Shown here piece by piece: positions 1-9,414 of a DNA stretch of 64,000 nt; within the stretch, counting starts at the first letter, position 1; every line of letters begins with the position of its first letter. This stretch comes from Symsagittifera roscoffensis (lineage: Eukaryota; Xenacoelomorpha; Acoela; Convolutidae). The notes below the pieces were generated by a model that was not told the origin of the DNA, did no database searches, and worked only from the letters and a program-made list of their open reading frames with translations. The DNA lies in assembly GCF_963678635.1 (NCBI RefSeq), contig NC_087064.1:21812509-21876508 (forward strand), given 5' to 3'. The translations under genes and the position numbers were made by a program.

Positions 1-14
1 GGGCGAATGTTATA
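1..14 (+). repeat. 3' end of an LTR (upstream copy, cut by window edge)
   Basis: These bases match the last bases of the other LTR copies, which end in a TGTTACA-like sequence (here TGTTATA). They are followed, as in the other copies, by a 12-base spacer and the primer-binding site. The rest of the LTR lies outside the window. Confidence 0.7.
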
Positions 15-26
15 TAGACGTTTTTA

Positions 27-44
27 TGGCGCTCCTGGGTGGGC
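27..44 (+). promoter_or_regulatory. Primer-binding site (PBS), tRNA-Asn-like
   Basis: The 18 bases TGGCGCTCCTGGGTGGGC start with the TGG that pairs with a tRNA 3' CCA. The complement resembles the acceptor and T-stem end of eukaryotic tRNA-Asn (GCCCACC followed by a CAGG-type acceptor strand and discriminator G). The same 18 bases follow three other LTR ends in the window. The assignment to Asn is from memory of the tRNA consensus and is tentative. Confidence 0.7.
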
Positions 45-879
45 CTGTTAAAAGCATGAGTCAATCATGATCAGCAAACGTTTCACCGACGAACCCTCCG
101 CTCCGGGCGTATGTCCGAGTTAGAGGCCTTAATGACCTTTATTATACTAGGGGGAAGGTGCGTACCCTCCTCCTAGTACTATTTAGCTTTTTAACTTAGT
201 TAAGACCGAAAATTCTGGGGGCCCGAGGGTTAGGTGGGAAGTCATGAGGTCGCTTGTCCCGAGGTCCCGGGACCAAAAACAATTAAAGAGAAAGCGTAAA
301 ACCAAACAAAAACAGTTGAAACCAAGAAAAAGCCAAAAACAAATTTATTTGAAAACAAAAAAGTACGAAAAACAGCAAAAAAATCCAAAAAGACCAAAAA
401 CAGTAAAAAAACATAAAGTGACAGTTTATATGTTGTTTCCGGACGAGATGTGATCTGACCTTCCTATTTGTTGTTTTTTCAGATTGATTTATATCGTTTC
501 TGATAGAAAGATTGTGTGTTTTGTTGAAGGATTGGGTACCCTCCCTGGAGTGTAATTTGAGTATTCAAGCACGTTAATGGTGATTTCGCCGGTGGCCGGA
601 GGGTAGAGTGGCAAGCTGACCGACGTCTTCCACACTAAACAGGGACATCAGGGACAACATCCACAACGACTGTTGGGTATCTTTGAAACAACTTTAATAT
701 CGTTCGGGTACTATTTCATTAAAACTTAAGTGGTGGGGGGGCACGATTGGCGCGGTCCGATTGTACGCTCCATCGATCACAAATTTCCGAGTTAAGGGTC
801 TTAATTCGGGTATTTTGGTGCAAAGAAGGGTATAATAATTTTCATTAACGACTACTAATAGATTATTATCCTTATTATT
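45..879 (+). repeat. A-rich leader segment S (copy 1)
   Basis: This is non-coding DNA after the PBS. It holds an A/C-rich tract at about 276-418 made of CCAAAAA and AAAACAG-like runs, plus GGAGGGT and ACCCTCC motifs on both strands. It recurs after two other PBS copies, at 8580-9414 and 10339-11127. Its last ~50 bases, before the truncated LTR at 880, are shared only with the copy ending at 9414. The lysine-rich reading frame across the A-rich tract follows from base composition and is not called as a gene. Confidence 0.65.
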
Positions 880-1322
880 GTGCCATTCTGCCAGATTGGC
901 ACAGCGCAACCCTCCAGCGACACGGAAAAAGACGACCAAAGGCCTTAGCAACAAAAAAATGCTGCGGAGGGTCTAGATATTCCGAAAATTTGAATTTTCA
1001 AAATTTTGATTGACGGGCCAGTATTTCTGAGAAATACAAAAAGACGGCCATTTTGTCTGGAAAGGACGAAAAAAAACCACAACGACAGAGATAGCAGAAA
1101 ACAGTCGCACGAAAGAACGTGAGAAACGAAGCCTCTTATCGTGGCAATAACACACGATAAGAACCTTAGCAGTGGAAATTAGTGGAAAAGGAAGCTTCAG
1201 TGGGGAAGGAATATTCCGCGGAACCCTCCCGTGCTACAAATTGGGAGAAATAAGAACGTTATCTCGAGAAGATTACGGGAGCGGAGGCTTGGCCCCCCAG
1301 AGACTGGTGTATGTGAAGGGAC

Positions 1323-1331
1323 TATATAAAA
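1323..1331 (+). promoter_or_regulatory. LTR TATA box
   Basis: TATATAAAA lies about 150 bases before an AATAAA signal, the normal U3-R spacing. It is conserved at 9870-9878 and 32699-32707 and absent from the second LTR subtype. Confidence 0.75.
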
Positions 1332-1473
1332 CTGACTTTGTAGCTACTTGGATGTCGTAGAATTTTGAATTAACACCGGTATAATTTGATATATCAGAAT
1401 ATGAGTAGCTAGGAAGAGCAGAGGGTCAATCCAACTCCAATGGATTTAATATAGAACTGTCACACAAAAACAT

Positions 1474-1479
1474 AATAAA
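1474..1479 (+). terminator. LTR polyadenylation signal
   Basis: AATAAA lies downstream of the LTR TATA box, and the same signal occurs at 10021-10026 and 32850-32855. The second LTR subtype has AACAAA at the equivalent place. Confidence 0.65.
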
Positions 1480-1512
1480 ATAGAGTATTCGAGCCGTGTT
1501 TTTAATAGCAAT

Positions 1513-1546
1513 CACGTAGTCTGAGGATCCGAGACTCAGCTATGTG
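1513..1546 (+). other. Conserved hairpin in LTR R/U5
   Basis: CACGTAG-TCTGAG pairs with CTCAG-CTATGTG around a GATCCGA-type loop, just after the poly(A) signal. It recurs in every LTR that retains this region, for example 10060-10093 and 32889-32922. In the last copy CACATAG pairs perfectly where the others need a G-U pair, which fits a maintained RNA stem. Confidence 0.6.
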
Positions 1547-1773
1547 GTTGTGTTCGCATGTAAACGAAAGCTGATCAAAAGTCGTTTGACTGATGGCCTA
1601 AAAATAGTAACTTTTTACTTAGCCCTAAACAAACCAGAAAATCAACTGGCTAGGTCGAGACGAAGAAAAGCGAGTAGAATTAAGGTAACTGACGCCTGCC
1701 AGTCGTTAATAGAAACTTTTTCTACGCTCCGTCGCTGTGTAGTATTTGGGCGAATGTTACATAGACGTTTTTA

Positions 1774-1791
1774 TGGCGCTCCTGGGTGGGC
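1774..1791 (+). promoter_or_regulatory. PBS of copy A, tRNA-Asn-like
   Basis: The 18-base sequence is identical to that at 27-44 and lies 12 bases after the LTR end at 1761. Confidence 0.75.
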
Positions 1792-1980
1792 CTGTTAAAG
1801 GCATGAGACCATCATGATCAGCAAGCGTTTCAGCGACGAACCCGTTTCGATAATTTTCTGAATTTTGTCAATCTGTTTTGGGGATCGAGCTTTTGAGTTT
1901 TTAGAGTAAGTGCAATAAAAATTTTTGTGCTAGGAGCGTGCTAGCATAACATGCTCGGCTGCCAGAAAGACTCTTGAGTA

Positions 1981-2047
1981 ACCCTCCGATTAGCTCCGTG
2001 GATAGAGCTAACGACTTAAGGATTAGAAAAGGAAGGAATCGGAGGGT
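1981..2047 (+). other. Leader stem with tRNA-like interior
   Basis: ACCCTCCGATT and AATCGGAGGGT form a perfect 11-base inverted repeat. Between them lies a D-arm-like AGCTCC...GAGCT element. The structure recurs in copy C (33458-33524) with one C-to-T change that keeps a G-U pair. It does not form a complete cloverleaf, so it is not called a tRNA. Confidence 0.5.
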
Positions 2048-2394
2048 CCAAATTTGATAGTTATTGGCCAAATTTTTGTCTCCATACCGATTTTGGTCCG
2101 GTTTTTTGCTTTATTCCAGTGCCGTACAGGGCTACTACGTTCGTTTCAGTTATTTTTAGGCACTTTCAATAGGAATTGCGGAAAAAGTCTTTCAGAACCT
2201 ATATAGGTGGTGAAAAAAGGCCATTTGAAAAACACGTTTTTGGCAATTTCTCAAAGACTAGCCAACCGATTGGGATAAATTGGTACCATAAGTCGACGTT
2301 TTGAACCACTTTTCCGGACCGCAACCGTTTTTGGGTTGATAATCTCGGAAAAGAAAATTTTTTAGAATTTGTTGGTTCGGAGGGTCCAAACTAT

Positions 2395-2885
2395 AGGTAA
2401 CCCTCCGAGCGGCAGGAAATTTTATCAAAACACCTTTTTATCCTGCTGGGAAGGTTGACCGTGTCAGCCAAACTAGTTTTAAAACAGGTGGACCGCTTTT
2501 GGAGACTTTAACGCGGTAAAATAACCCGTTTTCTTGATTTTTGCGGAACCCTCCGGAGTAACGAGTAACCCTCCGGAGTGACTTAAGCGCTTTAGCAACC
2601 CTCCTTAGAGGAAATTTTCCACGAGACCCTCCGAAGAAGTTAAAAACAACCCCCCATAGAGAATTCAGCTTATTTTGACGCTTACTTTAGCTAGTTGAAG
2701 GCCCTTTTCAAAAACTTGAAAGTTTTGGAAGAAGCCTCCGAAGTAACCCTCCGGAGCATATTAAGCCTCTTATTGACCATCCTTAGTGAGTTAAGTGGGA
2801 CCCTCCGAAGTCTCTTGGGTGACTAAGGTATCCTCCGAAGTAACTCTCCGGAGTAGGCTAAGTGTCTTAACAACCCTCCTTGTTA
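2395..2885 (+). repeat. ACCCTCCG motif array, copy A leader
   Basis: About nine CCCTCC cores plus several one-mismatch versions occur in roughly 490 bases, mostly as AACCCTCCGGAGT or ACCCTCCGAAGT. Many contain the palindrome CTCCGGAG. The array recurs in B (11310-11795) and, with an extra unit, in C (33880-34405). Confidence 0.7.
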
Positions 2886-3088
2886 GAAACTTGAGAAAAC
2901 CTTCTGTGGCAATTTGGGAAACGGAAAATATCCATTTAATTGAGAACACATTAGGATATTAGGCGTGCTTATTAGGATCATAGGAGCCATTTTGACACGG
3001 AAAATCGTGATCAACTTTGGATTCTAGATCGGGTGTATCAGAAGTGCCAGAACCATAATTTTTTTTTGATTGTGATTTTGGTTGCGTG

Positions 3089-3187
3089 GTTGCCTTGAGC
3101 TACCTAATAGGACAGCTCGGGCAATCCGGGAACAAATAAAAGAAGACCTCGGTGAGTGTATTAGGCAAATACACACTCACTTGAGAA
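3089..3187 (+). repeat. Leader hairpin unit 1 (copy A), with GGTGAGT
   Basis: The first stem pairs TTGCC-GAGCT with AGCTC-GGGCAA. The second pairs GTGTATT with AATACAC. Between them lies CTCGGTGAGT (GGTGAGT at 3151-3157), which matches the 5' splice donor consensus. The unit is repeated 185 bases downstream. Confidence 0.6.
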
Positions 3188-3273
3188 TAAGAGTTGTTCC
3201 CTGCTCTCGTGCACTTGGAGCGTTCCGGGTGTGGGGGAGTTTTTTCATAGACTTTAGAAATTTTCGATCAGAG

Positions 3274-3370
3274 GTTGCCTTGAGCTACTTAGTAGGACAG
3301 CTCGGGCAATCGCAGGACACCTAAAAGAAGACCTCGGTGGGTGTATTAGGCAAATACACACTCACTTGAG
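3274..3370 (+). repeat. Leader hairpin unit 2 (copy A)
   Basis: This is a direct repeat of the unit at 3089 with the same two stems, but the donor-like site reads GGTGGGT. Copy B also has two units and copy C has only one (34618-34715). Confidence 0.6.
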
Positions 3371-3603
3371 AAGACTGTGTTCTGGGCTTCGTTCTTTCGG
3401 ATCGTTCCGATTGAGGGAAGTCTTTTTCTTTAAGACTAAGTTTTATTGATCTGTTTCTGAATCATCACTGCTTTTTACATCTAAGAGACACTTTTGATAC
3501 TCACGAGATCGAAGAGGCAGCGTTAAGTAATTTAACTTGAACTTGTTTGCGGTACGTGTGCATCGCCTTTAAATTATAAGAATATTGTTATTTGGTAAAA
3601 AGT

Positions 3604-5877
3604 ATGCAGCGCAGGGACTCGTTAGGATCGACTACTAAGATTCCCAGGCTGAGCAAGGGAAGCACGCGAAAATTTAAAACTAGGCATAGCCAGTCCTCGT
3701 TTAGCAGCGCTTCCGACGTGTTTGCTGAAACCGAATCGACTAAAGTTCAACCTGATCTTTCAGTGAGCGAAATGAAACTAAGGAGCGAGAAAAACCTCGA
3801 TGGCGATCAAGGGCGGAGCGCCGAGGCCGGACCCGCGAGCGAAACGCTTGTGGACCCCTTTGACGAAGGAGAACAGACGCTTATTTGACCCGACTTTGAG
3901 CCGAGCGAGGACCTAGAGTGGGAGGAAGTTGAGAGGACGGAGGAGAACTCGGAGCGTTCCGAGGTCGAGCCGCGAGAGGAAGTGTTTTCAGGGGAATTTC
4001 CAAATCGGAGATCAAGAGTCATAGGTGGAGAAGAGAATTTTCACATCCAGCTAACACCCACTCATCTCTGGCCAAGCAGAGCAACAACGCGATGATGTCG
4101 AGCATAAGCCCGAGTGAAGAACAACGGGGTTCGAAGGCCAAGAAGAGCTGGAAGTCTTTGTACGATGAGCGCATGGCGTCACTACGAACTGAAGGTTTAT
4201 CTTCCGGTTATGACCACCCGGAGATAACCCATCCGGACGTGAACTTCACACCGTGTCCAAGAAACGACATGAGCGGGAAGGCGTCGTCCGCCTCGCCGAC
4301 CAGGCCCATGTCAGATATGATAACGATGGGAGCGTCATCAACGTTCGACAGATTGATGACGTCGATGAGCAAGCAAAAAGGCGGTGCGTCATCAAGTACC
4401 AGGCTGCAGCCGCAGTTGACCTCATCTTCTTTGGGACTAACCCCGCCATTTGGGGCAACTGGCGATATAAGTGACATGTTCGCTGGTGTAATGAATGTTC
4501 TGGATGAACTGAGACGGGAATGACCAAGAGAATAGATCAAGTTGACGAGAGAGCTCACCAGGGTCGAGAGAATCTGAGAGACGAACTAACGCACGTGAAG
4601 TCGCAGGCGAGGGTTGATCAGGCTCAATTGATTCGCAACACCGAACAATGCCTGGCGGAGAGCCTGGTACAGGCAAACAAGGAGTCTGAGGAAAGAGAGG
4701 CTAGGATGACAAGAGAGATCGAGCGATTGTTGAACGATCATAATAATACCTACGCCCATACGATGACTAGCCTGGAAAAAAGGTTAGATGCCAAATTTGA
4801 CGTAATGATGCGGAAGCTTGACGCGATCTTGAATGGGAGCAGTTGGGAGGAGCGTTCCAACCCAAGGCAGCATTCACACCATGCGAACGATGGAGATGGG
4901 ACGGGCAGCTATGCCAGGGCCCAGTAAAGCTCGAGAACGAACTACGAACCTAGGAATAGGGAGCGGCCAAGGGTAGCCCCGTCGAGGCCTGGCTGGACGA
5001 ATCCAGTCCCGCCGGAGACAGATGCTACTCCGGAGACAACGTTGTCAACTGTGCCACAAGTCAGTTCAGTGCCAGATCTGACTACAGTCTCACAGGACAC
5101 GACGATGTATGCCTCGATCTTTGAGCCTCTGAATAGATCTCTCGAGGCATTCATCACTAAACTCTCGAAGTCAACCGAGAGAGAAGAGAGGTCAAGAAGG
5201 ACACTGAAAAAGCCGAAATCATACAAAGACGAGCCAGACGGCTGCATTGATACTTGGATAGAAGTGATGAAGTTGCACTTTGAGGAAGAGAGTCTCTCCA
5301 AGAAACAAGAGGGCAGCGCGCTAACAAGCAACCTGGAGGGTACTGCACTAAATTGTGTAATGGCGAAAGGAGCCAATGAGAGAGACAGCGCTCGCAAGAC
5401 ATTCGACATCCTGCTGAATCGTTTCGGCTCTGGAGTACAAGGGCACCAGGCTATGGTGAAGTTCGAAAAGAGGCGTCAAAGAGATGACGAATCCATAGAC
5501 AAATTTTTGGACGTCCTTGAATTGCTTAGGAGGAGAAGCAATCCCGATGAGAGAAAATCCGAGCGAAACTTGGCGATTGCTTCGAAGTTCATGAACGGAG
5601 TAAAGAGTTGAAAACGATGTTAGTCACACACTTCATCCTGTCACTTGACCAGGTACCAACGCCCGATGATTTGCGTATGAAGTCACGCGAGTATTTACTC
5701 ATAAAACCGAGGGCGCAAAACCGTTACAGCAATTATGGTAACTATGGCGGGACAAACAGTGGTGTGAATTCCAGTTGGTACAAACTCGCGATGACATGGA
5801 TAAGAGGAGGTCTTGTGCAAATTGTGGTTCGATGGACCATCACGTTTCCGCGTGTTCTGCATACAAACAGAACATGA
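3604..5877 (+). pseudogene. gag: gag (matrix/capsid part), copy A, broken
   Basis: This is the structural Gag protein of the element. The ATG at 3604 opens a basic, serine-rich N-terminus. A coiled-coil-like segment follows around 4580-4800, then a capsid-type Retrotrans_gag region around 5235-5600 with the usual Trp/Phe and Gln pattern (a motif near DTWIEVMKLHF and another near KFEKRRQRDDE). The frame is broken by TGA at 3886, frame changes between 3889 and 4092, a one-base loss near 4521 (GGGAATG where B has GGGACATG), TAA at 4925 (CAA in B) and a small deletion near 5609. Copy C reads through all these points except its own stops, so Gag was originally continuous. Confidence 0.8.
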
Positions 5878-7322
5878 AGGCAATAGGCTACTTTCTCGAC
5901 GACGTCGACGCGACCGACGAGGATTACGAAGATTACGTCAGAGGGCTCATCATGAAATATGGTCCGAGGTGCTTCTTCTGTAATTTGGAAGGACACTTCA
6001 AGTCGGATTGCACTCAGTTTTGGGATGCAGTGGCGGACGCGAAACAACCCCGCCACGAAGAGGCGCTTTCGGGTGTCAAGGCCAGTCGAGCACGCCTGAT
6101 GAACGAGGCCGAGTCTCGGAGAAAGGAGATGACACCGAGCACCTTTACGACTAAGAAGGTAAAGACACTGCCTGACGAGGTGGTAGCCTCGAACCTGGAG
6201 GCAGAGTCGGCTAGCCCACTCAAGGTGGATTACGGTCTGGCGGCAAGGACAGCGTTGCAAAATGTCGAACAGGAGCTAGCCACGAAAGAAGTGGAGCAAT
6301 GGGTAAGGTCGGAGCTGGAGTGCACAGGTCTTCGGGAAAATTTTAATATTCTGGGTAAAACGACGAAAAAAGAAGACAAAGAGGAACCCAGGAAGCAGGG
6401 ACTAAAACTGAACGTTATATCTGGTAGAACTTTCGGCATGACGGAGGAGGGGATGAAGACAATGTCCATTATCTCAATCGCAGGGCACGAGGTGGTCAAG
6501 AACTTGAGTGAACCATCCGAGATTACACTAGTCCACCTGGACATTTATGCAGACTACCTGAAGGAGAAGGATCCCAAACTGGACTCCAGGGCAGTGCGAG
6601 CGCTAGTAACAACAGGAGGTCCAAGGCTGATGAAAGTGGATGGACATTACATCGAAGTCCATGGCCCATACCCGATTCTAATGAATGTGGATGGCATCAA
6701 TATCTACACAAAAGCTCACGTAACTGATGCGAACGATCAGATTGGCCGGATATACATTGGTCAAGAGGAGCTGAAGGTTAGACGAATCGGACACAACGCC
6801 GTGCTCGAACAAGATGCGGTGCACATAGGTTGCGATGCCGGTCTGGCCGCACACGTGCTGGACGTGGAAGGCAGACAACTTTCAGTAAAGGGACTGCTAG
6901 ACACGGGAGCAGTGGTTAGTGTCATGCCAGTCAAAACTTGGACCGACATGGGTTTCGAGAAATCGGATCTCATACCAACTAACATCAAGTTGGCAGCTGC
7001 CAATCAGGGAGCGATCTATGTGACTGGACGAACCCCGATCATTTCACTGCAGCTCGGAGGAAGACATCTTTGGATGAGCTTCCTAATTGTTCAGAATTTG
7101 GACGAATCCGATCAGTTCATCTTAGGAAGGGACTTCGTACGCAACTTTGATGTCACGATTGATCTCAATGACGGGTTGATTAGGATCAAGGATCCTGAGA
7201 GAAAGTATGAAAAGAAACCCCTTAATAAAGTCTTAATTCGAAAAGTTAGATTAAAACCAAACCAAGCCGTAGTAGCGACGTTTAGGATGAGGAACTTGAA
7301 AGAACTCAGCAATGACAGGTAG
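5775..7322 (+). pseudogene. Gag zinc knuckles plus aspartic protease, copy A
   Basis: This open frame of about 515 codons is not an independent gene. It begins where a frameshift brings the zinc-knuckle frame into view. Two CCHC knuckles (CX2CX4HX4C) lie at 5814-5855 and 5970-6011, the nucleocapsid signature that binds RNA. A retropepsin-type protease has its catalytic DTGA at 6900-6911 and an ILGRD motif about 75 residues later. The frame stops at 7320 with TAG; copy C reads on into RT, so protease and RT were fused in one polyprotein. Confidence 0.85.
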
Positions 7323-7324
7323 GT

Positions 7325-7567
7325 GTGTCTGGTACAAATCCAATCAGTAAAAGCTCGGCTATTTTAGGAAGAAGCTTCTCACTCACTCAGAGCGGACTGT
7401 GTGTGAGTGTGTTGTTGAACACAGAAGCAACAACAGTGACAATACAGAGGGGAAAGAAACTTGGCTATGCTTTGCCTCTGAACACAGACTTTCAGAGTGT
7501 GGAACACTTGAAAAAGTTTGATGTAACTAAGTGTCTCTTGCATGCAAACCAAGAATGTATATTGAAG
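7325..7567 (+). pseudogene. Start of the RT-side Pol frame, copy A, cut by gap
   Basis: These ~81 codons match the first part of the RT ORF in copy B (16524 onward). This N-terminal stretch lies upstream of the catalytic RT core. The sequence runs into unknown bases at 7568. Confidence 0.75.
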
Positions 7568-7767
7568 NNNNNNNNNNNNNNNNNNNNNNNNNNNNNNNNN
7601 NNNNNNNNNNNNNNNNNNNNNNNNNNNNNNNNNNNNNNNNNNNNNNNNNNNNNNNNNNNNNNNNNNNNNNNNNNNNNNNNNNNNNNNNNNNNNNNNNNNN
7701 NNNNNNNNNNNNNNNNNNNNNNNNNNNNNNNNNNNNNNNNNNNNNNNNNNNNNNNNNNNNNNNNNNN
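7568..7767. other. Assembly gap (200 N)
   Basis: Exactly 200 unknown bases are present, a size often used for gaps of unknown length. The gap separates the interior of copy A from an LTR of a different subtype, so the join across it is not supported by sequence. Confidence 0.98.
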
Positions 7768-8549
7768 AAAGAAGGGTAGAAATATTCTAGAAGTTTCAAT
7801 TTTCAAAATTTCGATCATCGAATGGATATTTCTCAGAAACACAAAAAACGGCCATTTTGACTAAAAAGAGTGAAAAAGTCAGAACAACAGCGAATATAGT
7901 GGAAAAAAGTCGCACGTCAACACAGAAAAACGAACTCTCTTATCGTGACGATCACGCACGATAAGACCCTTAGCAGAAGACGATAGTGGGGAAGGAGGCT
8001 TCAATGGGGAAGGAATATTGAACAGAACCCTCCCGTGCCACGAATTTAGAGTAATAACGACGTTATTACAAGGAGAACACGGAAGCGGAGGCTTGGTCCC
8101 CCAGAGACTGATATATGGTGAAAGACTCTAGTAAACTAACTTTTTAGCTACTCTGATGCCATAAACGTTTGAATTAACACCGGTATTATCTGATATTTTA
8201 GAAGATGAGTAGCTAGAAAGAGGGAAGTGTCAATCCATCTCCAACTGTCAACAAAAAACATAACAAAATAGGGTGTTCGAGCCGTCTTTTTAATAGCAAT
8301 CACGTAGTTTGAGGATCCGAGACTCAGCTATGTGGTTGTGTTCGCATTTAAACGAAAGCTGATCAAAAGTCGTTTGATTGATGGCCTAAAAATAGTAACT
8401 TTTTACTTAGCCCTGAACAGACCAGAAAATCAACTGGCTAGGTCGAGACGAAGAAAAGCGAGTAGAATTAAGGTAACTGACGCCTGCCAGTCGTTAATAG
8501 AAACTTTTTCTACGCTCCGTCGCTGTGTAGTTTTCGGGCGAATGTTATA
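7768..8549 (+). repeat. LTR, second subtype (TATA-less), left end in gap
   Basis: The sequence aligns with the LTRs at 52072-53317 and 54888-55671 and more distantly with the TATA-bearing LTRs. The TATATAAAA box is replaced by ATATATGG and the poly(A) signal by AACAAA. It ends in TGTTATA and is followed by a PBS at 8562-8579, so it acts as a left LTR in this arrangement. Confidence 0.75.
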
Positions 8550-8561
8550 TAGACGTTTTTA

Positions 8562-8579
8562 TGGCGCTCCTGGGTGGGC
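8562..8579 (+). promoter_or_regulatory. PBS, tRNA-Asn-like
   Basis: The same 18 bases as at 27-44 lie 12 bases after the LTR end. Confidence 0.7.
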
Positions 8580-9414
8580 CTGTTAAAGGAATGAGACAAT
8601 CATGATCAGCAAACGTTTCAGCGACGAACCCTCCGCTCCGGGCGTATGCCCGAGTTAGAGGCCTTAATGACCTTTATTATACTAGGGGGAAGGTGCGTAC
8701 CCTCCTCCTAGTACTATTTAGCTTTCTAACTTAGTTAAGACCGAAAATTCTGGGGGCCGGAGGGTTAGGTGGGAAGTCATGAGCCCGATTGTCCCGAGGT
8801 CCCGGGACCAAAAACAATTAAAGAGAAAGCGTAAAACCAAACAAAAACTGTTGAAACCAAGAAAAAGCCAAAAACAAATTTATTTGAAAACAAAAAAGTA
8901 CAAAAAACAGCAAAAAAATCCAAAAAAGACCAAAAACAGTAAAAAAACATAAAGTGACAGTTTATATGTTGTTTCCGGACGAGATGTGATCTGACCTTCC
9001 TATTTGTTGTTTTTTCAGATTGATTTATATCGTTTCTGATAGAAAGATTGTGTGTTTTGGTGAAGGATTGGGTACCCTCCCTGGAGTGTAATTTGAGTAT
9101 TCAAGCACTTTAATGGTGATTTTGCCGGTGGTCGGAGGGTAGAGTGGCAAGCTGACCAACGTCTTCCACACTAAACAGGGATATCAGGGACAACATCCAC
9201 AACGACTGTTGGGTATCGTTGAAACAACTTTAGTATCGTTCGGGTACTATTTCATTAAAACTTAAGTGGTGGGGGGCACGATTGGCGCGGTCCGATTTTA
9301 CCCTCCATCGATCACAATTTTCCGAGTTAAGGGTCTTAATTCGGGTATTTTGGTGCAAAGAAGGCTATAAAAATTTTCATTAACGACTACTAATAGATTA
9401 TTATCCTTATTATT
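8580..9414 (+). repeat. A-rich leader segment S (copy 2)
   Basis: This is close to identical to 45-879, including the A/C-rich tract and the same junction into a truncated LTR at its right end. The shared junction shows that the LTR-S-truncated LTR block was duplicated as a unit. Confidence 0.65.

Larger units (their letters stand above)
880..1761 (+). repeat. LTR of copy A (5'-truncated, TATA-bearing subtype)
   Basis: The stretch aligns with the right part of the long LTR at 31556-33087. It starts at the same internal point as the LTR at 9415, ends in TGTTACA, and is followed by a PBS at 1774-1791. It carries a TATA box (1323-1331), a polyadenylation signal (1474-1479) and a conserved hairpin (1513-1546), which gives a U3-R-U5 order. 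About 690 bases of U3 are missing compared with the LTR at 31556. Confidence 0.85.
1848..3603 (+). other. Leader / 5' UTR of copy A
   Basis: This is about 1.75 kb of non-coding leader between PBS and gag. It holds an 11-base inverted repeat (1981-1991 with 2037-2047), an array of ACCCTCCG-type motifs (about 2395-2885) and two ~97-base hairpin units (3089-3187 and 3274-3370). Relative to B and C it lacks about 280 bases near 3477. Confidence 0.7.
880..7567 (+). mobile_element. Ty3/gypsy element copy A (partial, ends at gap)
   Basis: Copy A has LTR, PBS, leader, gag, zinc knuckles, protease and the first ~80 codons of the RT-side frame, and is then cut by an N run. Its coding part is nearly identical to copy B (the first 98 gag-frame codons translate identically). 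It shares several inactivating changes with B: TGA at 3886-3888, a small deletion near 5609 and a one-base deletion before the zinc knuckles. A and B therefore probably arose by copying an already damaged element at the DNA level. The leader is not colinear: A has a segment also seen in C (1848-2214) where B has segment S. Confidence 0.85.

Noticed and set aside
244-453. Lysine-rich reading frame in segment S
   Set aside because: It comes from the A/C-rich tract; the equivalent frame is not kept at 8774 and 10534.
1172-1360. 62-codon reading frame in the LTR, repeated at 9719 and 32548
   Set aside because: It lies over the LTR promoter region including the TATA box and has no family signature; its conservation is explained by LTR similarity.
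1544-1798. Reading frame across LTR R/U5 into the PBS, repeated at 8332
   Set aside because: It spans the R/U5 hairpin and the PBS, which are constrained as nucleic-acid signals, and copies at 9415-10308 and 31556-33087 break it.
2395-2885. CRISPR-like array
   Set aside because: The units are short and degenerate, with no regular spacers, and the genome is eukaryotic.
3477-3480. Missing ~280 bases in the copy A leader as a spliced-out intron
   Set aside because: The edges of the missing block in copies B and C do not have GT and AG, so a plain deletion is the simpler reading.
4942-5409. Long minus-strand frame opposite gag, present in all three copies
   Set aside because: It mirrors the conserved gag frame; no motif, start context or promoter supports an antisense gene. 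Similar minus-strand frames opposite ORF3 were dropped for the same reason.
7325-7864. Reading frames running through the N gap
   Set aside because: They are translations of unknown bases and join unrelated sequence on the two sides.
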